DNA of 64,000 nucleotides from Candidatus Sysuiplasma superficiale. GTDB taxonomy: Archaea; Thermoplasmatota; Thermoplasmata; Sysuiplasmatales; Sysuiplasmataceae. Numbering within the stretch: the stretch's first letter is position 1; every line of letters starts with the position of its first letter. The notes under the pieces are model-generated. The model worked only from the letters and a program-made list of their open reading frames with translations, had not been told where the DNA came from and made no database searches. Position numbers and translations under genes: made by a program. Location: NCBI GenBank assembly GCA_019720975.1, contig JAGVSJ010000003.1:1-64000 (forward strand), given 5' to 3'. Shown here piece after piece: positions 8,509-19,104 of the stretch.

Positions 8509-9237
8509 TTGATAATGCTTGATGTTGGTATATTCCTGGCTGCAGCGGGCATAACACTGCTTGAAATGGCTGAGGCTGCAGCAGTCGGCATAGCACTCTA
8601 TGGACAGACACGCGATTCGTCAGCCTTTCTGGCAGTTGCCGCGGGTGTACTGGTGATATTCATTCCTACCGCAATCATAGGAAATTATATTTCGCTTCTT
8701 CCACTGATATTTGTCCGGCTCATTTCCGCAACCCTCCTCCTTTACTTTGGACTGAGACTTACAAGGAGCGCAAGAAGGGCTGTCAAAACTTCACTCGGTT
8801 TGAATAAATGGAAGGGAAGCCACGGCAGCGAGGAAGAGAAGGGATTGCTTGCTACAGGCTTCTCCGTGGGCGCAGTCGAGGCGTTTGAAGCGGCAATAGT
8901 CCTCGTGGCTCTGTATCCCAACAGCTACAGTTCCACACTTCTCGGACTGATTTTTGGCGTGCTGGTTGTTCTTATTGCAGCAGCTGCGCTGCATTCGCAG
9001 GTAAGGAAGGTGAAACAGGCAAACATGAAAATACTTGTTTCCGCACTTCTGCTGACATTCTCCGCGTTCTGGTATGCAGAAACAGTGACAAACTTCACAG
9101 ACCTGCTGCTCATTCCATTTTTCGTCGTCTTTCTGCTGATTGTTCATTTTGTGTCACATTACGGGCTGCATTCCCCCGATATCGCACACAAAGAAAATGT
9201 GCAGAAAAAAGTCAGTGAATCCGATGGAAAGGAATGA
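8509..9237 (+). CDS. COG4280-like multi-pass membrane protein with internally repeated Glu motifs
   Basis: About seven hydrophobic segments; LLEMAEAAAVGIALYG and AVEAFEAAIVLVALYP look like a duplicated unit. Confidence 0.65.
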   Translation: MIMLDVGIFLAAAGITLLEMAEAAAVGIALYGQTRDSSAFLAVAAGVLVIFIPTAIIGNYISLLPLIFVRLISATLLLYFGLRLTRSARRAVKTSLGLNKWKGSHGSEEEKGLLATGFSVGAVEAFEAAIVLVALYPNSYSSTLLGLIFGVLVVLIAAAALHSQVRKVKQANMKILVSALLLTFSAFWYAETVTNFTDLLLIPFFVVFLLIVHFVSHYGLHSPDIAHKENVQKKVSESDGKE

Positions 9238-9381
9238 CGGCCAATCTCGGCCCCGGAACGGAGCAAATCATTCACCGCCAGTCCAGCAATCCACAAAGGC
9301 AGCATGCGCAGGAGCCCGCATGGCGCACAACAGGTTTTTCCTGATGAATTTAAATAACGGATTGCATGGGAAGCTTTTGCA

Positions 9382-10584
9382 ATGAATTTCCGCAACGGCG
9401 ACCTTCACATGCAGCTGTTTACAAACATAGCCTATACTTCCTCCACCCTCTTCATACCTGTATACGCCTCCGATATTGGAGCGGACAGTGCTGAGATAGG
9501 CGCAATAGTTGCTGCCTATAGCGTCGCCCTCCTTTTGAGCAACTACACGCTGGGCCGTCTCTCAGATATCTATGGAAGAAGGTCAATACTCGCTTACAGC
9601 CTCCTGTTTGCTTCTGCAATGGCATTCCTTCAGCTGCTTGCTGTTGACCCGGCAGAACTGCTTGCCGTTCGATTTCTCCTTGGCCTGTCGGCCGGTTCAA
9701 GCAGTTCGCTTATTGCATACGCTATCGATCTCAAGAGGGATCTTGGCAGTTTCAGTTCATTTGCATCTCTAGGTTCAGCGATAGGGCAGGGCATGGCGGG
9801 CATCGTGATCTATCTGTTTGCCGGCAAGTCAGTGGGAAGGGATCTGCTCTCTCCTGTCTTCGCCCTTTCCGCAATCCTTCTTCTTTTCACCTTCTTTCTG
9901 TCACTGGGAACCGCTCCATCAGGGAGGAGGCGCGGTTCAATGCGTTTCTTTCCGCCAGGTGTTTTCAGAAGGGGAAGAGCAGCATTCATATCCCTGTCGC
10001 TCCGGCACTTCGGTGCTACAGCGATCTGGGCACTGTTTCCGCTTTTCTGTTTCGCTCTGATGCCGCCTTCGTATTCCTATGGGGAGAGGCTCGCTTTGGT
10101 TTCGCTCATATACGTTCTGAACTCGGTCGTTCAGGTTCTGTCCATGCGTTTTCTCACACATGGTATGAGTTCCGCGCTCCTTGTGCAACTCGGAATAGCG
10201 CTCTCGTCCGTCACCTTTCTCTCATTCACATTTGCAAGGAATTTCTATGAACTGGCGGCAACACAAATACTGCTCGGAATCGCGTGGTCTTTCATGTATG
10301 TAGGCGGTCTGAGATATGTGGTGGAACGTTCACCTGACAGCGGTGCGTCCGCTGGAATGCTCGCCTCGCTTATGGCACTTTCCGGAATCGGAGGTCCTGT
10401 TGTCGGTGGCGCACTTGCAAGCACTGTGGCCAGCTTTGGTTTCGGAACATTCGACGGTTACATTGCCGTGATGTATATGGCAAGTGCACTCACCGCGCTT
10501 GCCGCGTTTGTTTTCTACCGGATGGAGTACAGAAAAGCTGGCGACAGGACGGGAAGACAGCATAACGCTTCATCATCACTGTGA
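9382..10584 (+). CDS. major facilitator superfamily transporter
   Basis: About 12 TM; GRLSDIYGRRSILAYSLL is the MFS loop 2-3 motif. Confidence 0.9.
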   Translation: MNFRNGDLHMQLFTNIAYTSSTLFIPVYASDIGADSAEIGAIVAAYSVALLLSNYTLGRLSDIYGRRSILAYSLLFASAMAFLQLLAVDPAELLAVRFLLGLSAGSSSSLIAYAIDLKRDLGSFSSFASLGSAIGQGMAGIVIYLFAGKSVGRDLLSPVFALSAILLLFTFFLSLGTAPSGRRRGSMRFFPPGVFRRGRAAFISLSLRHFGATAIWALFPLFCFALMPPSYSYGERLALVSLIYVLNSVVQVLSMRFLTHGMSSALLVQLGIALSSVTFLSFTFARNFYELAATQILLGIAWSFMYVGGLRYVVERSPDSGASAGMLASLMALSGIGGPVVGGALASTVASFGFGTFDGYIAVMYMASALTALAAFVFYRMEYRKAGDRTGRQHNASSSL

Positions 10585-10601
10585 GGCGTAATGCAAATAC
10601 T

Positions 10602-11639
10602 TTACTGTCGCATCTCATTCCAGTCTTCCCTTCCGCGCCACTGCTGCTGCTCAGCGGGAGCATCGTAGGGGTACGAAACTTCAGGCATGCTGATCCTGTT
10701 CAACTCTTCCATAGCCTCCCTGTCAAGCTTCCAGCCTGCAGCACCGACATTCTCCCTTAGCTGTTTCTCGCTCGAGACGCCAATTATCGGAGCAGTTACT
10801 CCATCCCTGTTCATCACCCAGTTGAGTGCAACCTGCGAACATGTCCTTCCTGTTCTATTCGCTATGGCCTCCACGGCTTCCACGACGTCCCAGCTTCTGT
10901 CTGTATTGTATCTGTCCCATACATCCCTGCGCCCCTCCCTGTAGGAAACACCGAGGCGTCTTTCTTCAGGAGGCACTTTCATTCCCCTTCTGTATCCGCC
11001 GCCAAGCAGACCACCTCTTAGCGGGCTCCATACGATTACACCCAGGCCATTGTGCCTGCAGACAGGCAACAGCTCGAATTCTGTTGCCCTGCATAGAAGG
11101 TTGTACTGCGGCTGGAGCGAAACAAATTCATTCCAGCCATTTCTCCTGCTTATGTCAATGGCCATCTGCAGCTGCCAGGCCCTCAGATTGCTCGCTCCAA
11201 TGTACAGCACCTTTCCATCCTCGACAAGTCTGTTTAGAACCCTGAGTGTCTCCTCGATCGGTGTCGCCGGATCCCACGAATGAATCTGGAGCAGGTCGAT
11301 GTAATCGGTGCAGAGCCTTCGGAGGCTTTGTTCGACAGAAAACAGTATGTGTTTACGTGTCAGGCCAACTGAATTTGCCCCATCTGAATGTGGGAAACGC
11401 ACCTTCGTTGCCACCACGAAATCTTCCCTGTTGTTATCGTCGAGCCATTTGCCTATTATTTCCTCGGATCTGCCCTGTGAATAGACATCTGCCGTATCTA
11501 TGAAATTGCCTCCCTCTTCCCGGAAGGCATCCAGTATCTTCGAACTCTCGGCTTCATCTGCCCTCCAGCCAAAAGTCATGGTCCCGAGGCATAGCTCACT
11601 CACACGGACGCCTGTGCGTCCCAGATATCTCGTCTTCAT
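10602..11639 (-). CDS. aldo/keto reductase
   Basis: MKTRYLGRTGVRVSELCLGTMTFGW, FIDTADVYSQGRSEEIIG, DYIDLLQIHSWD, PIIGVSSEKQLREN. Confidence 0.96.
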   Translation of the reverse strand: MKTRYLGRTGVRVSELCLGTMTFGWRADEAESSKILDAFREEGGNFIDTADVYSQGRSEEIIGKWLDDNNREDFVVATKVRFPHSDGANSVGLTRKHILFSVEQSLRRLCTDYIDLLQIHSWDPATPIEETLRVLNRLVEDGKVLYIGASNLRAWQLQMAIDISRRNGWNEFVSLQPQYNLLCRATEFELLPVCRHNGLGVIVWSPLRGGLLGGGYRRGMKVPPEERRLGVSYREGRRDVWDRYNTDRSWDVVEAVEAIANRTGRTCSQVALNWVMNRDGVTAPIIGVSSEKQLRENVGAAGWKLDREAMEELNRISMPEVSYPYDAPAEQQQWRGREDWNEMRQ

Positions 11640-11842
11640 GAGAGTGCCTATGTGACTGTCTGATAAAAAAATTGGTCATGAAGCGATTCTGAATCAATCT
11701 CTTGCGTTGATGTGCTTCCGCAATTGCTACAATGAGCACTTGGCACATCCCCTTCCTGAAAATGAGAACCAACGGTCCCGTATATGCAGAAAAGTGGAGA
11801 ATTAAATGGTTTGCGAACAGATACGGCGCCAGACTCCATGAA

Positions 11843-13804
11843 TCAGTTTTCTTCAGGAGCCTCCGATGCGCCGACAGCCGGTGCAGGAACGCCTTCTGTA
11901 GCCAGTATATCGGTGATGTCCTCTGTCTTGTACCCGCTCATGACGGCAGCGATGTAGAATACTATGCCCAGCACTATGGCCACAACGTTGTCCCAGGGAA
12001 AAGGCACAACTGTATCATATCCAAATGCACCGAAATAGGACAGGAATAGCATTCCAAGGGAAAAGGCCACGAGCCAGTACCCTGATGAAATCTCCTTCCT
12101 CTTTTCCCTGTCCGTCAGCATGTGAATTATTGCGGTTGTGCCAAGTGTCAGTATGGCCGTAAGCACAAAGAACAGGAGGAAGCGACCGTCCAGGGTTGCA
12201 GCGGTCATGCCATTTCCGATCGAGCTGACAACGCCAGGGGTGCTCTCACTGACTCCGAGTGTTATTATACCATATCCGTAATCAAACAGCACACCCAGTA
12301 CTATCCAGAATACTATGCCGATGGCGGCAGCGACTCCCCGTTTGATGCCCAGCTTTGCGGGCCCGTAAAGTATGATATAGAGAGGCAGCCCGGCAAAGAT
12401 TGCATAAACCAGGAATATGACAAGTGTTATACCGGACCAGTAAACGATCATCGATGCCGCCACAAAACCTATAGGCGCGAGGATCAGCGCTCCAGGAAGC
12501 CTGAACGGCCTCTTCATAGTGGGTGCTGTCTTCCTGAACACCTGGAGGGCCACTCCTCCCATCACATAGGTGAAAACAGTTGCGCTCGAGATGAAACCGA
12601 CAAGCAGATACCAGCTGGGGAAAGGCAGAAGGAATATGAGTCCGACTATCAGTGCAGCTATCAGTGATATCCAGGGTATCCTGTACTTCGACAGTTTAGT
12701 GAACCACTTCGGGAAATATCCGTCAGCACCGAGACCGTAGAACGTCCTTGTGCCGGTACCCATATATACCCATCCTGTTCCCGAAGGTGAAACCCATGCG
12801 TCGATCAGCAGGAATACAGCGAAGGCGGCAAGAAGGGAAAGGCCGGAGGATTTGAGTGCATTGTAGAACGGACCGGATGCCCAGGTGGATGTTTTAAGTG
12901 CAGCCCAATCGCCAGGCCTTATGGGTCCGATGATGGAACCGGCTGAATTAACGAGCTGTATGTGTGACCAGTTGATTGAGCCTGTGAAAGCGATCTGCAG
13001 CAAGGTATAGAGCCCTATGCCGATAAGTACCGAAACAATTGTTGCCTTAGGAACATCCTTCTGCGGATTCTTTGCCTCCCCTCCGTACTCAAGCGCCTGC
13101 CTGAAACCAAGGTACGAGAAAACTATGCCCGCCGTCGGGATCGCGAGGAAGACAGGTCCCCAGCCGAATGGTGTGAACCCTCCGTAGGAAGCGTTTGTGA
13201 AATTGCTTGCGTTGAATACGCTGAAGAGCAGTATGAATGTCAGTGCAGGGATGATGAATTTCCACCACGTTATGTACTGGTTGAATCTCCCAAGGAATCT
13301 TATGCCGTAGAAATTCAGGAAGAAGAAGAACACGAGAAGAACCAGTGCAAGTGCAATCCCGGAGGCGCTGAGCACAGTTACCGGACCAAAAAGCGTGGAA
13401 GTGGTGTATGTGAAGCTCGGGACATATGTGGCAGCATAACCAACCACAGCTTCCGCCTCAATGGTTGGAACAGTCACGGCCGAAAGCATGTATGTCCAGC
13501 CGAGGATGTACCCGGTATAGCTACCATGCGACAGATGAGGATACCTCACTATCGCCCCGCTTCTTGGTATCATGCCTGAAACCTCTGCGTAGTTCAGCGC
13601 TATGAAGAGCACAAGTATTCCCCCTATGATCCAGCTAACTGTCACAGCAGGACCGGCATCAGCGTTCGCAGCGAGAACCGCAAAAAGCCATCCTGACCCT
13701 ATGATTCCCCCAAGGGAGAGCATTAGCAGGTCACGGAAGGTCAGTTCACGCCTCAGTTTTCTGTCCGACTCAATAGTACCGGTGGTACCGCTACTTGAAG
13801 TCAC
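11843..13804 (-). CDS. APC-superfamily amino acid permease
   Basis: LTFRDLLMLSLGGIIGSGWLF, SGAIVRYPHLSHGSYTGYILGW; about 14 hydrophobic helices. Confidence 0.9.
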   Translation of the reverse strand: MTSSSGTTGTIESDRKLRRELTFRDLLMLSLGGIIGSGWLFAVLAANADAGPAVTVSWIIGGILVLFIALNYAEVSGMIPRSGAIVRYPHLSHGSYTGYILGWTYMLSAVTVPTIEAEAVVGYAATYVPSFTYTTSTLFGPVTVLSASGIALALVLLVFFFFLNFYGIRFLGRFNQYITWWKFIIPALTFILLFSVFNASNFTNASYGGFTPFGWGPVFLAIPTAGIVFSYLGFRQALEYGGEAKNPQKDVPKATIVSVLIGIGLYTLLQIAFTGSINWSHIQLVNSAGSIIGPIRPGDWAALKTSTWASGPFYNALKSSGLSLLAAFAVFLLIDAWVSPSGTGWVYMGTGTRTFYGLGADGYFPKWFTKLSKYRIPWISLIAALIVGLIFLLPFPSWYLLVGFISSATVFTYVMGGVALQVFRKTAPTMKRPFRLPGALILAPIGFVAASMIVYWSGITLVIFLVYAIFAGLPLYIILYGPAKLGIKRGVAAAIGIVFWIVLGVLFDYGYGIITLGVSESTPGVVSSIGNGMTAATLDGRFLLFFVLTAILTLGTTAIIHMLTDREKRKEISSGYWLVAFSLGMLFLSYFGAFGYDTVVPFPWDNVVAIVLGIVFYIAAVMSGYKTEDITDILATEGVPAPAVGASEAPEEN

Positions 13805-13950
13805 CTTTTAAAACCCCCATTTGCTTTCAGTTTTATGGGATTATCAGATTTAAAAGTTTTTACTGAATATCGTAATATTTTAGAAATTTGGTTTAATAAA
13901 TTTGAATCGACCTCCGCGTCATGTGACGGTATGCCATTGAACGGTCAGTA

Positions 13951-15144
13951 TCAGACCTTTGTAATTACATCAAAGGAATCCTTGGCAGGAGGGAATAGGA
14001 GGGAGTATATCAGCGTCCCCCCTTCATAAAGGGCGACAGGAAACTGGAGCAGTGCCATTGGCAACATGTATTTCCTTGCTGTCCTGGCCGAACCGTACTG
14101 ATAGAAGAGGAAATAGCTCAGCAGATTGAAAACAAGGACTGCCTCAATTGGCCACGGCAGCGTGAACCCGTAAATGATGCCGAGAATGAAAACTATGAGG
14201 CCAACAACACCTGTCCATCCGACTGCATATCTGTAGAGAAGCCAGTCCATTGTTCTGGAATCTATTTCCCTTATCTTCTTGCTTGACCACAGTATAGACA
14301 TTATCCACCTGCGCCTTTGTTTGTAGAAGTCCCTGGCGGAGACTGGGGGAGCTATAAAAATGGGATGAGGTATGAAACCGAAGCTGTATCCCGCCCTTAC
14401 TATCAGCTGCCCCATTATGAGATCGTCCGCACCGTAGGTGGAATAGTCCCAGCCGAGTGCATATTCTATATCCGCTCTAATGACAAGGCCCTCCCCGTGG
14501 ACAGACTTTGGATGGCCTGTGGAATTGAAAAAGTGACAGAAGGAGTCGCAGTTTGACACTCTGACCATGTCTGCAAGGGTGGAAAGCATGTGTATTCCGG
14601 TCTTTCTGAGCCTCAGGTACCCCTGGCCGGCATGTTCCTTCATCCTGAATATGTGTTCGATGTACTCTTCGGTGACCAGTGAATCGTCGTCAAGGTGGCA
14701 TATGTAGGTCTCGCTTCCGTAACCGCGGTCATGAAGATACTGTATTCCGTATTGCAGTGCCCTCATCTTGTTTTTCGTATTATTGACAGTTCTGTAATCT
14801 CTTGGCACGATTATCTGAGAGGCAGAGTATGAAAACCTGTCTTTCTCCTCCTTTATAACAAACAGTTCTACAGTCAGATTGTATGAACGCAGCACAGAGA
14901 GTATATGTTCCACGACCATCGGATTCTGACCATTTGTTGTCACGACACATATGACTCTCCTCCCCTCCACCTTCCCCCCGTCGTGTGTGCACTCACTCCT
15001 GAAGGTATTTCTGTTTCTGACCAGGAGCCAGTCCTGCATCAAAGCGATTGGAAAATAGAGAAGAACTAGAACGGCCGCAGCGATTGAGACAGCTAGGGAA
15101 AGCGAATGCATTGTGGAACGGAATACGAATTTCATATTTACCAA
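13951..15144 (-). CDS. membrane-anchored family 2-like glycosyltransferase (egghead-like pattern)
   Basis: N-terminal TM; VTTNGQNP, ICHLDDDSLVTEEYIEHI, YGADDLIMGQLIVRAGYSFGFI, QRRRWIMSI; C-terminal TM helices. Confidence 0.78.
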   Translation of the reverse strand: MVNMKFVFRSTMHSLSLAVSIAAAVLVLLYFPIALMQDWLLVRNRNTFRSECTHDGGKVEGRRVICVVTTNGQNPMVVEHILSVLRSYNLTVELFVIKEEKDRFSYSASQIIVPRDYRTVNNTKNKMRALQYGIQYLHDRGYGSETYICHLDDDSLVTEEYIEHIFRMKEHAGQGYLRLRKTGIHMLSTLADMVRVSNCDSFCHFFNSTGHPKSVHGEGLVIRADIEYALGWDYSTYGADDLIMGQLIVRAGYSFGFIPHPIFIAPPVSARDFYKQRRRWIMSILWSSKKIREIDSRTMDWLLYRYAVGWTGVVGLIVFILGIIYGFTLPWPIEAVLVFNLLSYFLFYQYGSARTARKYMLPMALLQFPVALYEGGTLIYSLLFPPAKDSFDVITKV

Positions 15145-15404
15145 TTTTCACATTTTCGAAATTGATTGCCCTGATGGTGTCGCACCGATTCCGTCCCGTA
15201 TGCGATCCCCCGGCAGACATATCGTCTCATGACTGTTCCCAGCCCGTGTTGATGGACGTGTTAAGATTCCGAAGTCGATGGTCCACTTTCAAGCCGTTGC
15301 CATGTTCAAATGGCCATCGTCACGCCAGTGAAGCATCAGTATACCACAGTTCATTGCACAACTGGTCTGAGAGACAATGAAACTCATACAAGCGGAATGC
15401 GCTG

Positions 15405-15430
15405 TCTCCGTATATATTATAAATACCATC
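15405..15430 (+). promoter_or_regulatory. TATA-box region upstream of smc
   Basis: AT-rich TATATATTATAAATA about 90 bp upstream of the smc start. Confidence 0.45.
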
Positions 15431-15513
15431 CGTAATTATCGTGAGAGAGTGGGATGCACGCCAAAGTCTGTTTGCAGAATGACATTTTTTCACATTGGTA
15501 TGGTGATCGCTGA

Positions 15514-18500
15514 ATGTATCTGAAGGAGATAACACTCGAAAACTTCAAGTCGTTCGCAAGAAGGGTAAAGGTGCCGCTACATCCGGGTTATACAGTGATC
15601 ACCGGCCCTAATGGTTCAGGGAAATCAAACATATCAGATGCGATACTGTTTGTTCTGGGACCAAAGAGTTCGAAGGTTATCCGTGCCGGCAAGCTCACAG
15701 ACCTTATATATAATGGCGGCAAGTCCAAAAATCCTGCATCCTACGTCACAGTTTCCGTGACATTTGACAATACCGATCGGACAATACCGATAGATGCCGA
15801 CGATGTAGTCTTCACCAGAACAGTGAGACGATCCGGCGAAGGTGACGGTTATACATCCTATTTCTATGTAAATGACAGACGTTCCTCACTGAGTGAATTT
15901 GACACACTGCTCAGGGAGGCAAAGCTCAGTGCCGACGGCTACAATTTTGTCCAGCAGGGTGACATAACACGAATAATCGAAATGGGCAATACAGAAAGGA
16001 GAAAGATACTCGACGATATTGCAGGCATCACGGCGTTCGATACGGAAATAGAGAACGCTGAGAAGGAACGTGTTCAGGTTGAGAATAACCTGATGGCGGC
16101 AGACACTGTCCTGAGGGAACTCAACAGTGAGCTGAGAAAGCTGGAGTCGGAAAAGAAAGCCGCAGAAAGGTACGTGGCCGAGAAAAGGAGACTTGACAAT
16201 GCGAAACTGACGCTTGCAATGAAAAGACTGGCGACGGCCGAAGAAGAGATGAGATCAGTCAGGGAGCAGATCGACAGCTATGAGAAGCAGGCGGCTGCGT
16301 TGAAGGAAGGCGTTGAAACCAGAAAGACGGAGTTGCTCCGTATTGAGGAGGAACTCAGAAAGAAGGATGAAGAGCTCAACAACTCGGGCGGAAAGGAATC
16401 AAGGGAGCTCAGGGAAAAGCTGGATGCTGCAAAGATTGCACGCGCAAGGAATTCCGATGCAGCGGCGACATCACGTATTGAACTTGAAGAGATGAAGGAT
16501 GAACTCAGGAACTCCCGTAAACTTTTCAGCGAGAGAGAGAAAGAGCTCGGACGTTTCAAAAAGGAACTTTCCGAGGCTGATGAAAAGCTTTCCGTTCTGC
16601 AGGATTCACTTTCCCGGAAGAATGCGGGGCTTCAGGATCTGGAAAGGAACCTTGTCGAGGGGGACGACATATCGCTCAAGATCCAGAAAGAGCGGAACAG
16701 CCTGCTCATCACCCTGACCGACATCCAGGGAAGGATAAGGGACATGCAGCTTGATCTCGACAGGCTTTCCGACAGCATAGACAGGGACGCAAGAACACTT
16801 GCAACGTTGGAAGAGAAGAAGAGTGCAAAGGATTTCGAATTCAGAGATATTGTCTGGCAACTGAAGGAGGCGGGAAAAACAGGCAGGGAGAAGGAGGACG
16901 AACTTAAGAGCTGTCAGGATTCGTTCAACCTCAAAAAGAGGCAGGAGGAAACGCTTTCATCATCAGTTGCCGAACTGGAGAAGGAGATAAAACAGCTTAC
17001 CAGGGAGTATGAGAGGGCAAAGGCGCAGATTGATGCAAAGTCAGATGTGAGAGGCGGGGGCACACTTGCTCTGAGGGCGGTGATGGAGGCAAGGGACAAG
17101 GGCGAAATACGCGGAATTTATGGCACAATTGCCGAGCTCTGCAGGATTGAAGATGAATACGTGGACGCGGTCTACTCTGCATCAGGCCAGAGGATGCAGG
17201 CTGTCGTTGTTGAGGACGACGCAGCAGCAGCTGCGTGCATAGCTCTGATCAAAAGGGCAGGCCTTGGCAGGCTGACGTTCCTGCCTCTGAACAAGATGAT
17301 CGAAGGAAGACCGAGGGGAAAGGCTGTGATGGTCAGACCGCAGACCCTCGGATTCCTACTCGATCACATACAATTTGAAGAAAAATTCCGCGCTGCGATG
17401 TGGTATGTCTTCGGAGATACGCTGGCAGTAAGAAACATGGACGAACTTCGCAGGCTGATGGGAGGAATCAGGCTTGTGACGGTTGACGGTGATATTGCCG
17501 AGGCAAGCGGTGCAATGATCGGCGGCTCGGTTGACAGGTCCACTGGAAAGGCTGCCTCAGAAAAGAGCAGGCTTGATGAAATCGGTTCAAGGCTCAGATC
17601 AGCTCTCAAGGAATCGGAGGAGAAGTCTTCTGAGCTCAATTCCGTGCGGTCCGAGCTGCAGCTCATTGAGGAAAGGATACGCTCAATTCGTTCAACCATG
17701 GGAGAGAGCACGGTGAGTGTGACAGCCCTGGGAAATCAGAAGGCTCAGATTGAAAAGGAACTGAACTCACTGACTTTCGAAATAAGCAAACTGAAGGGAT
17801 CACTCGCTGAGGCTGAGACGCGGCAGTCGGAGATGAGGAAGGCGCTGGAGGCGGCAAGAGGCCAGGAAAGTCTTCTGGAAGGTCAGCTTGATCTGAAATC
17901 AAAGGAACTCCTCAATGACAAACCGAAGGATATAAGCAACCGCATCACGCAGTTGAGAGAGGAGGTCCGCTCGCTCAGTGAAAGGATTCAGGAACTGAAG
18001 GTGGATGTGGGATCCAGGCGGACAGAACTCCAGTACAAGGAAAGGGAAGTCGCGGAGATCGAAAGAAACATCTCTTCTCTGAGCGACCGCATCAGGGAGA
18101 AAGAGGAGAAGATCAGGGAATATGACGCTGCAGCCGAAAAATCCGGCATCGAAGTCTCGGCGCTTCAGAAGATGGAAGACGAACTCTTTAGATCCCAGTC
18201 GGCCATAAGGGAGCAGAGGGACAGGCTCGTACAGTCGAGAATATCAGTCAACGCTGAAATTTCAAGGATGTCAGAAAAGATCGAGACAATGTCCGATTTA
18301 AAGGTAAAGCTCAAGACCGCCATTGTGGAGATAGAGGGCCGGATGAAGGAGATCAGGACAGAGATTGAAACACTCTCAGCTTCCGGTGCGCAGAGGATAG
18401 AGGAAGGCGCGACAATGGATAAATTGAAGGACATCATCTCCGAGGCAGAAAAGAATCTTGCTGCGATTGGCGGTGTGAACATGCTCGCAATAGAGAGCTA

Positions 18501-19104
18501 CGATCATACCAGGGCAAGATGTGAGAGCCTTGAGGCAGAGATATCCTCCTTCGCTGAGAGAAAGAAATCCCTGCTGAATCTTGTGGAGGAGATAAACAGG
18601 AAGAAGAGAAGCGGCCTTCTCAGTGTCTTCTCCTCGATAAACAGCAACTTCTGCACAATTTATTCGCAGCTCTCTGGTGGAAGTGAGGGTGAGCTGGTCC
18701 TTGAAAATTCAGCCGATCCGCTGCAGGGCGGTCTACTGATACGTGTGAGGCAGAAGGAACGCAAGACGCTGAGGATTGAAGCCCTCAGCGGCGGGGAGAA
18801 GAGCCTTGCAGCACTTGCATTCATATTTGCAATACAGCAATATGATCCGTCACCAGTATATGTTCTTGATGAGGTCGATATGTTCCTGGACGGAATCAAT
18901 ACGGAGGCCGTTTCGAAAATGGTAAGGGGTCTCTCACACACGGCACAGTTCCTTCAGATCTCTCTGAGGAAGGTGACGCTCAACAGTGCAGACAGGCTGA
19001 TAGGCGTCACAAAACAGCTTTCAGGTGTTTCAGAGGTCTTCCTCCGTGAAATGCCAGAGGAGAATGAGGCACAGCGGCCGGAAATGCAGGGAGTTGAGGA
19101 GTAA
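15514..19104 (+). CDS. smc: chromosome segregation protein SMC
   Basis: Walker A GPNGSGKSNISDAILFVLG, long coiled coils, hinge region, LSGGEKSLAALAFIFAI, PSPVYVLDEVDMFLD. Confidence 0.98.
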   Translation: MYLKEITLENFKSFARRVKVPLHPGYTVITGPNGSGKSNISDAILFVLGPKSSKVIRAGKLTDLIYNGGKSKNPASYVTVSVTFDNTDRTIPIDADDVVFTRTVRRSGEGDGYTSYFYVNDRRSSLSEFDTLLREAKLSADGYNFVQQGDITRIIEMGNTERRKILDDIAGITAFDTEIENAEKERVQVENNLMAADTVLRELNSELRKLESEKKAAERYVAEKRRLDNAKLTLAMKRLATAEEEMRSVREQIDSYEKQAAALKEGVETRKTELLRIEEELRKKDEELNNSGGKESRELREKLDAAKIARARNSDAAATSRIELEEMKDELRNSRKLFSEREKELGRFKKELSEADEKLSVLQDSLSRKNAGLQDLERNLVEGDDISLKIQKERNSLLITLTDIQGRIRDMQLDLDRLSDSIDRDARTLATLEEKKSAKDFEFRDIVWQLKEAGKTGREKEDELKSCQDSFNLKKRQEETLSSSVAELEKEIKQLTREYERAKAQIDAKSDVRGGGTLALRAVMEARDKGEIRGIYGTIAELCRIEDEYVDAVYSASGQRMQAVVVEDDAAAAACIALIKRAGLGRLTFLPLNKMIEGRPRGKAVMVRPQTLGFLLDHIQFEEKFRAAMWYVFGDTLAVRNMDELRRLMGGIRLVTVDGDIAEASGAMIGGSVDRSTGKAASEKSRLDEIGSRLRSALKESEEKSSELNSVRSELQLIEERIRSIRSTMGESTVSVTALGNQKAQIEKELNSLTFEISKLKGSLAEAETRQSEMRKALEAARGQESLLEGQLDLKSKELLNDKPKDISNRITQLREEVRSLSERIQELKVDVGSRRTELQYKEREVAEIERNISSLSDRIREKEEKIREYDAAAEKSGIEVSALQKMEDELFRSQSAIREQRDRLVQSRISVNAEISRMSEKIETMSDLKVKLKTAIVEIEGRMKEIRTEIETLSASGAQRIEEGATMDKLKDIISEAEKNLAAIGGVNMLAIESYDHTRARCESLEAEISSFAERKKSLLNLVEEINRKKRSGLLSVFSSINSNFCTIYSQLSGGSEGELVLENSADPLQGGLLIRVRQKERKTLRIEALSGGEKSLAALAFIFAIQQYDPSPVYVLDEVDMFLDGINTEAVSKMVRGLSHTAQFLQISLRKVTLNSADRLIGVTKQLSGVSEVFLREMPEENEAQRPEMQGVEE

